Assembly: GCA_001910725.1 (NCBI GenBank)
Contig: MJGA01000010.1
Span: 744,001-808,000 of the forward strand
Source: Phanerodontia chrysosporium
Lineage: Eukaryota; Basidiomycota; Agaricomycetes; Polyporales; Phanerochaetaceae
Length of the DNA: 64,000 nt
Direction: 5' to 3'
Below the pieces are notes generated by a model. That model saw only the letters and a list, made by a program, of their open reading frames with translations, searched no databases and had not been told where the DNA came from. The position numbers and the translations under genes are program-made. Below are positions 39,100 to 50,866 of the stretch, piece after piece (the first letter of the stretch is position 1; every line of letters starts with the position of its first letter).

Positions 39100-41753
39100 A
39101 TGACATCAGACACGTCCAGTGTACGCATCGAACCTTTGAAGGGGCCCGAGAATTACTTCTCGTGGTAGGTGCAAGAACAAGATATTTTGACCGACCTCGG
39201 TTATATCGACTACGTCCTTGGCAACAAGACGCGCCATGCGACCGACGCCGCAGAGCAAGCGACATTCGACCGCGCAGACCGGAAAGCGCTTAGCGCGATC
39301 CGCCTCCGCTGCGCACCCTCAGTAGTCACGCACATCGCGTCAAGCACTTCGTCCAAGTCAGCGTGGGACACGCTCAAGTCTATCTACGCCGCGCAAGGCA
39401 CCATGGCTAAGGTCACAGCGAGCAGAAAGCTTCAGAAGTATCAGATGGAGGAGGGAGCAGACATGGAAGGGGAATTAAAGAAGATGAGGCAGTTGATGGA
39501 AGAGATCACCCTTTCTGGCGGTATGATTACCGATTCAGATTTCACCTACCAAATCCTTTCTGCTCTTCCCCCTTCCTGGGACGCGTTCATTACATCTTGT
39601 CAGAGCATCACAACCTCGTCAGACCTCACCGGTCGAATTCTGACCGAAGAACGCCGCCGCAAGGAGCGCGACACGTCCTCCACGGCACTCGTTGCTCGCC
39701 AGCGCCCAAAGAAATCCAAATTCCGCAAGGACGTCTACTGCCATGGATGCGGAAAGGAAGGTCACATCAAACCCGAATGCCGATCTGGCGGCAACCAGAA
39801 GTCTGGCTCCGGGGGCAAATCTTCGCGCGCGCACGTCGCTGTCGCCGCAGAGACCGACGGCGACTCCTACATGTTCGCCACAATAGAAGAAGTCCCCCAA
39901 GACGTGCGCGCCCTCCTGGTCAAGGGGGAAGTTTGGCTCGGCGATTCTGCCACCGAGCGCCACATTGTACGCGACCGCAACGCGTTCAGCAACTACATCG
40001 AGACCCCCAACCACACGGTCACCGGCGCAGGTGTCTGCAAGGCCTTAGGCCGCGGTGACGTGCAAGTTACCTTCAATACGAAGCAGGGGGAAGTCTCAGT
40101 CAAGCTCACCGACGTTCTACACGCGCCGGACATGGAGTTCAATCTCCTGTCCCTCGGTCGCCTCGCTAGCGCAGGCATGACCTTTGTCGGCACTGGTCCG
40201 GACTTGTTCATCAAGGACCGCGATCGTACGATCTGCCACAGTCGGCGCGTCGGACATCTCTATCACATGGATATGAGACTTCGGTACCCAGCGCGATCTC
40301 AAGCGCTCGCCGTGCGCACTGCGCGCACTTGGTACGAATGGCACTGCGCTCTGGGACACATTAATCGTCAGCAGTTGCAGGAAATCCATCGCAAAGACCT
40401 CGTAGAAGGCATGGAAGTCGACACCTCGTCGGACATCGACTTCGACTGCGACGCCTGCATCCAGGCCAAGCACTCGCAAATGCCGTTCCCCGATACCGCC
40501 GCCGATCGTGCTCTAGCTGTCGGCGATCTTGTCTTCTCAGACATCTGGGGCCCGGCGTGAATCGCCTCTCTGCAGGGCAATACGTACGTCATCACATTCA
40601 CCGATGCCGCTTCGTGCTACGTCATTATTTTCTTCATGAAATCACGCGACGCCGCCCTCGACCGCTTCAAGAAGTATGAAGCGCTCCTCGAGCGTCATCT
40701 CAACGCAAAGATCAAGACGGTACACGTCGACAACGCGAAGGAATACACTCAAGGCCAGTTTCGCGACTACGCCACTTCTCGCGACATCCTCGTCCGCACC
40801 ACGGCACCATATTCCCCTTCGCAGAACGGCATCGCTGAACGCCTCAACCGCACTCTCGCGGAGCGTGCGCGCGCCATGCTGATCACGCGCGACCTGCCGA
40901 AATTCCTTTGGCAGGAGGCCTGGGCATACGCCACCTATCTCAAGAACCGCACGCCGACGCGCACTCGCGATCTCACGCCCTACGAATTATTCTGGGGCCG
41001 CCGCCCTGATATCAAGGACGTGCAAGAGTTCAGCACGCCCTGGAACAATCTCCTCAACCACGTTCTCGTCAATCTGATGGGATTCACTCGCTCCGAGGCC
41101 GACCCGTGCGTTTACTTCAAACGCTCTGACGCTCTAACGCTCGCACTCCTTCATGTCGACGACACTACCCTTTTTGGGAAGCGCGCTGCCTTAAACGACT
41201 TCAAGGCCGATATCGCCGCTCACTTCGCAATCACGACCTCAGGCGCGCTCACCACCTTCGTCAGCATTCAGGCCATTCACGACTGCACCGCTAGCACGCT
41301 CACCATCAAGCAGTCGCACTACATCAAGCTCATTCTCGAGCGTTTCGGCATGCAAGACTGCAATCCGGTCTCGACGCCGCTTGACCCGAACATCAAGCTT
41401 GGGCCGATCTCCGAAGACGAGACGCCCGTTGATGCGCCCTACGCCGCCGCCATCGGTTCCCTCATGTACGCCGCTGTCGGTACACGCCCCGACATCGCCT
41501 TCGCTGTTCAAGCACTTTCCCAATTCACATCTCGACCGTCCAACACTCACTGGACGGCGGTCAAGCACGTCTTTCGCTATCTCAAGGGCACACTCGACCT
41601 CGGCATCACCTACGGTCCCGACGATCAAGATCTGATCGGATACTCGGACGCAGACTGGGCACAGTCCCTGGTCGACCGCCGGTCCGTGTCCGGCTACGCC
41701 TTCAAGCTTGCCGGCGGCATCATCAGCTGGTCCTCGAAGAAGCAAGCTACTTT
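39100..41753 (+). pseudogene. Copia gag-pol polyprotein, broken
   Basis: Starts MTSDTSSVRIEPLKGPENY. Stops: TAG at 39166-39168 and TGA at 40558-40560, the second probably from CGA in the DIWGPAR-type motif. Gag has a CCHC knuckle CHGCGKEGHIKPEC. The protease site reads GDSATERHI, lacking the Gly normally after D-S. Integrase HHCC and D-D-E core follow (VDNAKEY; SPSQNGIAERLNR). After ELFWGRRPDIKDVQEF the sequence jumps to the late RT (HVDD box near 41155), so the first half of RT is deleted. RNase H is cut off. Confidence 0.9.
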
Positions 41754-42238
41754 CAGGGGTCCTGTTAACAGGTGCTCGTTGCTTGTTGGCGGATATGACG
41801 GGTGTCTCTCACGGTCCAGAAATGGGTGCCTTCCTTAAATCCGGTTTCGGGTTCGCCACCTCTGCAGAATTCGCGCATGCGCCTCTGGCAATGTGCCAGA
41901 TCCTCTGCTCTTACTTATGGCAACTACGGTGAGTCCATTCGGGCAAAGTTCCTCATATCGAGATACGGTCCTCGTCACGCGTGTTCGTTCACCACGCTTC
42001 CAGGTCGTTTGCGGTTGAACTCTATGTTGAATTAGCTCGATACAGGAGAGCTTCGAAGCCAATACCACAGCCGCATGCTGGGTGTGCTCCTGCCGAGCCT
42101 CTTCCTTGACGGCTCATGCCTGATATCCCGCGCGAGGCTGTGCCATGTGCAAACTATCTGTCTGGCAGATAACAGGGACCGCCTGTCGAAGCACGCACCC
42201 GCCATCCTCTCTCCATCATCGCACGTCCACCCGTCGGA
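41754..42238. other. Intergenic region right of the copia fragment
   Basis: No gene can be supported. A short open stretch on the plus strand (41790-41930) is followed by a GTGAGT donor, but no family is recognised. The last ~100 bp form the upstream region of the next gene. Confidence 0.4.
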
Positions 42239-44378
42239 ATGAACGAGCCACGCAGACAACCAAGCACCTCCGAGACCGCGTCCAACTCCAGCGACAACTC
42301 GGACTACGGCGAGCTACGATCGTGGTTCGACGAGGTCACCACAGAATGCAACGTTATTCGGATCCTTCTTGTGGGCAAGGCCGGGTCTGGGAAATCAACC
42401 CTCGTTTCCAAAGTCTTTGGCTTTGACCTGCATCAGGCAAGAGTGCAAGCCTTCAGGGTACGTACAGCCGATACCATCGCGCGTACTCTGCGCCTGACAA
42501 TGCATTTGCAGTCAGCGGAACACAACATCGATCAGGAAATCACTTCTCCCGACTCTACCATCACGCCGACTCTCCGCTTGCACGACAGTAAAGGCCTCGA
42601 GAGCGGCTCTGAGGAAAATCTCCGGGTCATCTTGAACTTCGTCAGGAGCCGGCAGGATCGCCCGTTAGCGGAGCGGCTACATGCAATCTGGTGCGTTTTA
42701 CTAGCATCTCACACTTTCCGCGAGCTCATATAGAGGAAGGTATTGCGTCGAGATCCCTACAGCAGGGCAGCGGCCCTTCGAAGGCGGCGATATAAACCTA
42801 CTCAATTCTCTCAAACAATGCGAAGGTACGCTGAGTTGCATGGGGTCGCGTAGCGTCTGCCTGAACTGCACGGTACCAGTCCCCGTTATCATCGCCTTCA
42901 CGAAGTTCGATCGTTTGAAAGCGCGAGAGCGAAATCGTCTCACGCGACAGTACATGAGGACCAACATGGACGAGGAGCGCGCATCCGTCATGGCCCAGGT
43001 AGACTCTGAAGCATCGGCCAAGGCGAAGTTCAGAGAATCCTGCGTCACCTTCTTGGAGTCTAGATTAGGCTGTGCGTCCTGGACGACGTACTGCGTCGTA
43101 TCACAGAAGGGTAAGTGCGGTACCATATGACCGCGAAAAAACTTCATTTATTTGTCTACAGACCGCGATTCAATTAACGCGCTCATAGAGAAGACAGAGG
43201 CTGCGCTCAAGGAATCAGAGGTCCTCAAGGTCATTTGGGCATCCGTACAAGTGGTAAGCGATTGCGCATCATCTCATGGACGGTCGCTGACGCTACCTGG
43301 ACCTCCAAGGCCGATGTGGACCTGAAGATGCAGGCATCTGTGCTGTAGGTCTCGTTCCCTTGGATCGTTGTTGAGAGAGCACTGTTGATACTGTCTGACG
43401 CATTCGCAGAGTTGGGAAGAAAAGTTGGTCTACATTACCCCTGCACGCATCTGCAACCACTCACAATACCCTCATACAGTGTATTACCGTGTAATCCTCA
43501 CAGCTACCATGATACCTCTGAATGGTATACGGAGAGTGACTGTACTCAATGTGCTCACGCGTATTCATCGCGATATTGTTCGCGTGTGGAACTTGAATGT
43601 ACGAATCCGTCTCCTGTCACGATCCCCACAATCTCACACACGCCTAGGATCCTGAGCAGGTGCGTGATAGTGATGTCAAATATTCCCGCGGCACCAACGC
43701 AGGGTTTCAGGTTCTTCTCGGTGCCAACATGCGTGACCTAGTGCGCAAATGCTTCGTCGAGCCAATGATCAGTCCGATCTTGGATGGTCACGGAAAGGGT
43801 GCTGAAAGCTCTGCGGCGAAAATAATCGACACGATCATATCGAGCGCGACGAATCCGGTACAACTCGCCGTTCCGTTAGCCGTGGAGGCTGCGAAGTTTC
43901 TTGACAGCGTAGTCGTTGGTACCCCGGCTATAGTCCGTGTCCTAATGGCATACATCGCCAGTAAGTCCATCCGCTTGTCGCACGTTCACTAGCTGACGGG
44001 TGGTCAGATCTCACTCTAGCCTTGGAGACCTTGTATTGGACCGCGCGGGCACACAAGATTGGACAGATCTCGCGAGACAATATTCTGGATGCCTTCAGAG
44101 CGTATTGCCATTCTCCGCAGATGCCCCGGGTACGGGAGAAGATCACAGATTATATAGGGGACGAAAATGTGAGATCAGTAGCCAGTGTCCATCGCCCGCT
44201 GAGACTGACGACCCTCTAGGTGTTGCAGGCTTGGAAACGTGAGAAGGCCATGGCCAAGATAACAGAAATCACCGAAAACCTACGATTTGTATGTGCTCCA
44301 CCAGTCTTTCGAGATCTCTGACTGATCCCACCACACTAGGATCCTGCGAACATATTCAGGCCGAGTTCCACAGCTTGA
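42239..44378 (+). CDS. P-loop G-domain protein 1 (AIG1/MMR_HSR1-like)
   Basis: Multi-exon gene. Clear exons: 42239-42457, 42512-42690, 42740-42825, 42880-43110, 43162-43253, 43310-43344, 43410 to about 43480, about 43540-43609, then parts to TGA at 44376-44378; splice sites between 43480 and 43660 are uncertain. The G domain has G1 GKAGSGKST, G3-like HDSKGLESG, then IWYCVEIP and G4 AFTKFD. The C-terminal half has DPEQVRDSDVKYSRG and a long hydrophobic helix pair (PVQLAVPLAVEAAKFLDSVVVG; RVLMAYIA). This architecture is common in mushroom genomes, often in multi-copy families of unknown role. Tandem with a paralogue 200 bp downstream. Confidence 0.8.
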
Positions 44379-44585
44379 GAGAATGTCGACGCGTTGGTTG
44401 TATCACGTATATGGAGTGCGCGTGAGGTTGTAGTCAGCCAATGTTTCTCTATTGATCGCTATGACCGCGAATATTACTGTGAGAATGATCTGTCATGAAC
44501 ATCAACCATCGGGATGCCCTCCCAAACTCTACTATTGCCCACCCGCCTTCACGCGTTGCTCGACTAGCTGTGTCTGCGCTCAAGT

Positions 44586-46477
44586 ATGGCAGAGATCAAG
44601 CGGTTCCGATTGCTGATCATCGGTAAAACGGGGTGCGGGAAGACGACGATTCTCTCGAAAGTGCGTCAAATCTCCGCGGTGGCGTGGTGCTGCTGAATTG
44701 GCCCTTCCACCAGCTATGCGGTGAAGATGTGGTAGGTTCCCAAGCCCAGGCAGTGTACCAAACGTCTTAAGCATGTCTAGGCTGATGCACCAAGCACCCA
44801 CGTGAGCGAACAGTTATCGAGACTAGAGTTCCTAGCGCGCTGACCGTGTGTCACGCAGACAGCCGGAAAGCACAACATTGAGCGGGAGCTCGACTTCAGT
44901 ACTAACGACAAGCTCGTCGCGCACGACTCGGAGGGCTTTGAGGCGGGGACTGAGAGCCAATTCGATGTCGTGTCCAAGTTCATCCAGCAGAGAGCAGCGC
45001 TACAGGATGTGAACAAGCGACTGCACATGGTCTGGTAAGTATACTGGTAGGATTCCCATCTAGTGGCAGCGTTTGACACTTTCTAGGTATTGTGTAGAGA
45101 CTAACTCACGTCCCGTACAAAGTGCAGAGCATCGTTTCTTTGGAGAACATAGACAAGGTCGGTGGCCCCGAGCTGACACTATTTTCAATCATTCTACTGA
45201 ACGTCAGCGTGCAGTCCCAGTAATCGCGATCTTCACCAAGTTCGACAACTTCGTCGAGGACCTAGTCCAACAACTGCAAGAGGAGGCAGAAGATGCAGGC
45301 GACACCATCCCCTTGCCGAACTAGACAAACGCGCCGCGCAGCAGGCGGAAGAGAGCTTTAACGACAATTATCGCTCACAGCTGATGGATCTGCCTTATCC
45401 TCCACAAGCGGTTGTTACTCTCTCGCGTAGTACGTTGGCTCGTCGTGCAATCGCGTTCTGGGTCACTGACCGTTGTTTAATATCAGTACATGAGTCTACG
45501 CCGCAAGACTCTCGCCTCGCCGAGCTTGTGCGGCAGACCCTGGCGGCGCTCATCCCCTCGGATGGTTCCCAGATGTCGCGCGAAAGGCGTCTCGAGCAAG
45601 AGCAACTGAGAGAGCTCTTCGTCACCGCACAGGCGGCTGACCTATCAGTGAAGGTTGAACACGCAATTGCGTACGTACGCTACCATCCCTGATAAGGCCA
45701 GCAATTGATTATCCTCCTTTCATTTGCAGAACGTCTATGCGAAGTAAGTACACTTGATGCTTGGGTATTGCGCAGTGATAACAACTTGCCTTACAGTTGG
45801 ATATGGAGACTTGGAGAAACGTCCGGTCGACAGAAAACGGCTCATTGACCTGTGGAACACGAAGTGGTCAAGCAAGGATCCTGCCTTGTTCAACTGGGTA
45901 TGTACCTCCCCCTTTCATCCAGCCTTTGTCTTAGTGTGGCATTTCGCAGCTGGACAGTCAACTGCAGAAGCATGTTGACTTTAGTCCAAGACTTATCGCG
46001 CACCCGCAGTCATCGGATATCGGCGAGGTACAGACATGGGCACAACAACTTCGAAGATGCGCGCAGCTTGAAGAGATAGTTGCAGGTGCGTACCCCCTTG
46101 ATTCCGATTTTGAGTGGGCTTGACGTTAGCGTTGCCGATCCTCAGACAGTGTCACTATCATGAGGTACATATTTTTGCTCCCCAGGCCTGACAATGCCGT
46201 CGTACAGCGAGTCATCGAGTGGTATGACTCCCAAAGCAAGACTTCAAAGCAGATCCGGCAAGCGCTCATGGATACGCACAGCAAAAATCCGAAGAGCAAT
46301 GCAGGTCTCAAGCCGATAGACCTGTTTACGATCATCAACGAGCTTGACTTCGAAGAGCCTGACGCTGCAGCACTGATAGTAACAGCTGAAGAGCCTCAGC
46401 AGCCCATCCCCCAGGTGCAAGCCAAAAAGTCACTGCTGTCGAGACTTTTAAGCGGAAAGAGTGGGAAGCGGAGATGA
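44586..46477 (+). CDS. P-loop G-domain protein 2, paralogue, one-base frameshift
   Basis: ATG at 44586. G1 GKTGCGKTT, G3-like HDSEGFEAGTES, MVWYCVET, G4 IFTKFDNF. At least ten exons with short introns (for example 44661-44713 and 45037-45087). At 45318 the frame breaks: adding one G to CCGAA gives PELDKRAAQQAEESF, in line with the following exon, so a homopolymer error or mutation is likely. The C-terminal region differs from protein 1: it is charged and helical (SRERRLEQEQLRELF) and ends SLLSRLLSGKSGKRR, without the hydrophobic pair. Function unknown; GTP binding inferred. Confidence 0.7.
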
Positions 46478-46871
46478 CATACTCGTTCGCTATGTCCTGT
46501 AACGTCGACTCCCAGCTCGAAGACCTGTAATGAGATTTCCAAAGTTGGCAGCATGTGTAGATTGTTGGCAGCGTAGTTTTTTTTAGCGATGCGTCACGCA
46601 AATCGCTCCAAAGGATGGATCTCGCTTGACAGAGAGTTCGCGCTGAAAATGCACGCGGATGGGCGCCTGTTGAGGCTCGGCGAAGGTCCCTCCCGCCCCG
46701 ACTCAGGACCAAATTTAGCTGCCTTCCAACATGCGGCTGAAGCAAGTACTCGCACGTTTGCACGTCGAATTTACTAAGGCAAGTGTCGCGGGGAAATTAC
46801 ATTCAAGTTGTGAGTTGCTCCTTCACTCTCTCCGAATTTATCTCCAAGACCTTGCACACAGCGCGGCAGAA

Positions 46872-47997
46872 ATGCAGGCGACGGAACAGGCACACAGAAT
46901 AGCTCACGACAAGGATTGGTTCCTACAAGACGGGGACATCGTCCTCAGCACATCACAGCAGTCGCAGTTCCGTCTCTTCAAGGTGCATCGGGCCATTCTT
47001 GCCCATCATTCTGCGCTGTTCGCGGATATGTTTACTCTTCCCTGCAATGCCAATGCGGATGAGACTTATGACGGGATACCCCTCGTCCATATGCAAGACG
47101 ACCCCGATGACCTGGCACAGTTCATTGGTGCACTCTATGACTCTGAGTGAGTGAAGGCACCTTCTATGAGTGCGAGACAGACTTAACACTCGTTTCCTGC
47201 GTCACAGGTTGCCCCTCATGCGCCCGTTGGACCCGCACAACCCTGATCGTGCACGCGGAGCCATGAAGCTAGCCAGGAAATACGACGCCGACTCCGTCTG
47301 CACTCGCATCATTCGCCGCTTGGAGGCTGACTGGCCACAGGACGTGTTTGATTGGCTTCGTCTCTGTGCAGACTTGAAGACGCGCAGCGAGCTACGCAAG
47401 ATACTCGTACAACGTGCGGGTCCAGCGACAGACACACCAACCAACGTATTAATCCCAGAACCAGTTTCAGCTATACGCTTCGCCCGGGAGTTCCATGTCC
47501 CATCCATCCTGCCGGCAGCGTTTTACACACTCGTTCTAACCGACATACACCACGACCCGGACAGCCTCGGGGTTGCGGACACGTTCCGCGTCGCGCGCTG
47601 GTCTCTTCTCGGCCAGGAGGACATGCTGCGTCTCTTGCGCGGCAAGGTCAGCCTGCGCAACGCTATTACCCACATGATGAACGTGCCATTCCCGGGAGAG
47701 TCATACTGCGACACATGCACCAACAGCCGGCTCCCACGCGTCTTCAGCGAACGGTGGTCGAATCACCTAACTGCTCAAGGTTTCTTTGGCGGCATCTCTC
47801 TCGCTGAAACACCAGACATCTTCGGCATTCTCTTCACCTTTCTCGAATTGCTCGACGACAACTGTCGTGAATTTGATGGCATGTGTGCGCGACATCGGAG
47901 CCTGTATAGCAAGTTCTTCACCCTCAAAATAGAGCTCGAGTGGACTCGACTTCCCGATGTTTTCCAGTTGTGGGAGGCTGCAAAGACGACTATGTAG
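46872..47997 (+). CDS. BTB/POZ domain protein
   Basis: Exons 46872-47146 and 47208-47997 (intron GTGAGT...CACAG, 61 bp), 354 residues. The start MQATEQAHRI is preferred because the BTB core follows at once; the frame is open back to an ATG at 46731. BTB core: DWFLQDGDIVLST, FRLFKVHRAILAHHSALFADMF, then DDLAQFIGALYDSE. The C-terminal half is the long helical region usual for agaricomycete BTB proteins, with Cys pairs (CDTCTNSR). Family members mediate dimerisation and can bring substrates to Cullin-3 ligases; the role of this one is unknown. Confidence 0.88.
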
Positions 47998-48177
47998 TAA
48001 CGACAACGGAGGACTGCAGACTTTAAAATCTAATACCTAGTGCAACGTACACACTAGCTTGCTCGTTAGCGGAGCACGACCTTCAGTCTGATGCACGCGA
48101 ATGGCAAGAATGTTTTATAAAAGTTACAAGGTCGACCGGCATGTCTTATATATGCTATTTTTCTGCGAGCTCGCGAC

Positions 48178-49693
48178 TCACGCAAGCGTAGCAAACCCGA
48201 CGGAGTTGGTGTCGAACGAGAACGCGGTATAGACGTTCTTCATGAAGCTGCGCAAAGGGGAGAGATTAGATGGACACCTCCACCACGAACCAGAGCACGC
48301 ACCTGTCACCAAGAAGCCAGACATTGCTTCCGAGGCCGAGGTCTTGGCCGGCCAATGCACCAACACACTGACCGCCGCCAATCGTACCAAGGTTAAAGCT
48401 GCAACAGCCGATCAGCGTATGTTCAGATACTGGCCCCGAACAACTTACTTCGCAGCAGAGATCGTCCAAGACTTGCCGCCCCAGCTGAATGCGACAGTCG
48501 GCGCGCTGTTGCACGGGTACGAGTAGTAGCCCGCGCTCGAGTCGTAGACGGCCGACCCGGGGATCGAGCGATACAGCGTGCGCACGGCCGACGGCGGCCG
48601 TACATGATCGTTGTGCCGGAGTCGATGATGGTCTCGAAGTTCGAGACGACCGCACGGCCGTTCACGAGCGCGGATGCGCCGCGCGCCTGCCAGAAGCCCG
48701 TCGAGCGGTCAATGGCATGGTACTCGATCGAGCCGGTGTACAGTGAGCTGTCGGTGCCGCCAAGGAAGAGTTCGGAGCCCGTCGAGGCGAGCTTGAAGCC
48801 GAAGACACCGGCGGAGACGGTGCCCTGGTTGATAAGAGTGTTGAAGAAGGGTGTCTGGTGCGGAGCATAAGCATAGGCTACTCGAGATCAGGCTTATCAA
48901 CTCACCGCCCCGAGATTTGAGATGGCTGGGTATGCCAACCCCAGGATGCCATCGATGGGGTCGCCCGAGAAGGAGCTAGAGAGCGTGGTCACAGGGGAGA
49001 AGTACTGATTGTTGGCAGTGAGCCCGGCGACCGTCACTGAAGAGCAGATGAGCGAGAACCACCAAGATGAACCAGTGTTGCATACCAGAGTCGGTGTATA
49101 CGGGGCCGGAAACGGTAGAGCCGTCGCCATACTGGATGCTGAAGCTGCCGCTGCGCCTGGTGCCAGTGGACGAGCGGGAAGCGGTGTATTTGTTCTTGCT
49201 GCGGCAGGTCGAGCTCGTGCACGAGGAACTCGGGACCCAGAGGTCAGACGAGCCCGTGTCAAAGTCGATGAGGAAGGACTGCGCAGGCGTCCCGATGGAG
49301 ATCGTTCCGGCCCACTCGAGGTCGTCCTCCTCGTCCGTCAAGGCCTCAGAGCCGGTCGCCCGCTTCTGGAGTTCGGCGGGGACCGTCTTGAACTCGCGGA
49401 TCTCGGCACCCTCGGGCAGTTTGCCAGAGTTCTTGAGGAGGTTACGCAGGTTATTTTGGTATTTGCTGTTAGATCGAGCTGTTAGCACCGGGCTACCCAA
49501 CAGCGAATAGGTATGCTTACTTGTGGGTCTTCACGCTGTGCAGAAGCGCCTTCTCGTGGTCGAACGTGCCGTCCGGCCTGGTCAGAGAGCCGCGCTTCTC
49601 CAAGGGGATGCGGATGCCCGAGTCCTGGACTACGGGGCTCGCGGAGGCGAGGAGAGCGAGCGCGACGGTGAGCAATGATGCTTTGCAGAACAT
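48178..49693 (-). CDS. Secreted aspartic protease (pepsin A1 family), one-base frameshift
   Basis: ATG at 49693. A signal peptide (MFCKASLLTVALALLASASP) is followed by a propeptide ending near KR. Catalytic motifs are both present: FDTGSSDLWVPS and later IIDSGTTIMYG. SIQYGDGS of the flap is seen. Introns at 49521-49466, near 49080-49020, 48905-48860, and two near the 3' end. About 48596 one C/G pair seems to be missing: the frame after MYG jumps, and one extra base restores PPSAVRTLYRSIPGSAVYD. The C-terminus NVYTAFSFDTNSVGFATLA is typical. Resembles polyporopepsin-type enzymes for protein breakdown outside the cell. Whether the frameshift is real is unclear. Confidence 0.88.
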
Positions 49694-50866
49694 GGCTGGA
49701 CTCGGCGCGAGGGCTGAAGGAGTAGTAGGAAAGCTCGAGGCGACCTGGCGACCTCCACCACAAGACTAGAGGTTTATATATCCCTCCAGCGTCGGTGCTG
49801 CATGTGCTCTCGACCTTGCTCGCCGCGCCAAGGATCGTCTGCCGAGCGCAGGCTCGGGGTGTAGCATGCTGGTGATCCTGCACGGCACGAACGGCGCGCC
49901 ACTCGTGTACCAGTCTACTGCATTTTCCGCTCCGTGCTGCTGTTGAGATGCCTTTGTCGTGTTCGATGGATCTGCGGCATGGTACCTGCCGAAACTTATT
50001 CACGAGGACCTGCTGCCCGGTGGATAATGGATGCGCCTTGACATGCACTGCACTTGCCTTGGTGGAGGTCCTTGTCGAAGCAGACCGAAAGTTCATCTTC
50101 GTGCCGAGCGATCAGGAAGAGAGGTGCAGGAGGAAGACCATGTGGAAGATACACCGAGCCTAGTGCCACCGCCTTGGCGAACAATACCGCCTACGAGACG
50201 GTTCAGGACGTCATTGCTTCCAGGAAATCAATCCCAACCTCCACTTCTGTCAACATACAGTTAGCGGTGGCATGTTCATTCGCCCACTGCGGCAATGGAT
50301 ACCACTCACATTCGCTGACACGGCCATAGTCAGCCTTTGTACAACAGCAGCGAGAGCGAGCTATACAAGGTCCAATGCATATACCGACAATGGCCACGAG
50401 AGAAGTTTGATGTGAAGGCCCCGCGTCGACGACGGACCATATGTCCATGGAGAGATAAAGCTCAATGCACGCGGTTATCCTGTCACCGACAACATCATCA
50501 GAACATGCATCATTCACATGACCAGGTTGTCTGTTCAGAAAGAGCGGCTTAAGAGGTGTACACCGCGCATGACGGAGGAACAGCTCACTTACCGCGAGGT
50601 CGGGATTGGTTGAGCGGCTCGAAGGACATTGTACGCACTACACGTGGCACTGGAACTCTCTAGAGCCGTCCAAGCGTACGGGTAAAATACGGTCAGATTG
50701 GTCGAGATACACTAACTTGTTACAAAGCCTGGGGCTTGCGCGGATATATCGTACAGACAGAGCACTGAATCGAGGAGTGGCGAGGGATGAGTCCAGTTGT
50801 ACATAGTGAAACGATATGAACAGATTAAACGCGGAAAACGACACCTGGATGACAGCTGAATAGCGG
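49694..50866. other. Intergenic region
   Basis: About 1.2 kb between the divergently placed protease start and the 3' end of the next minus-strand gene. A TATATA motif lies near 49775, upstream of the protease ATG on the minus strand. No gene is supported. Confidence 0.5.

Larger units (their letters stand above)
38692..41753 (+). mobile_element. Ty1/copia element, truncated and internally deleted
   Basis: Order: 5' LTR (38692-38955), primer site, gag-protease-integrase, then RT and the start of RNase H. The 3' end and 3' LTR are missing, the sequence breaking after ISWSSKKQATF at about 41753. Integrase before RT identifies Ty1/copia. Confidence 0.9.
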
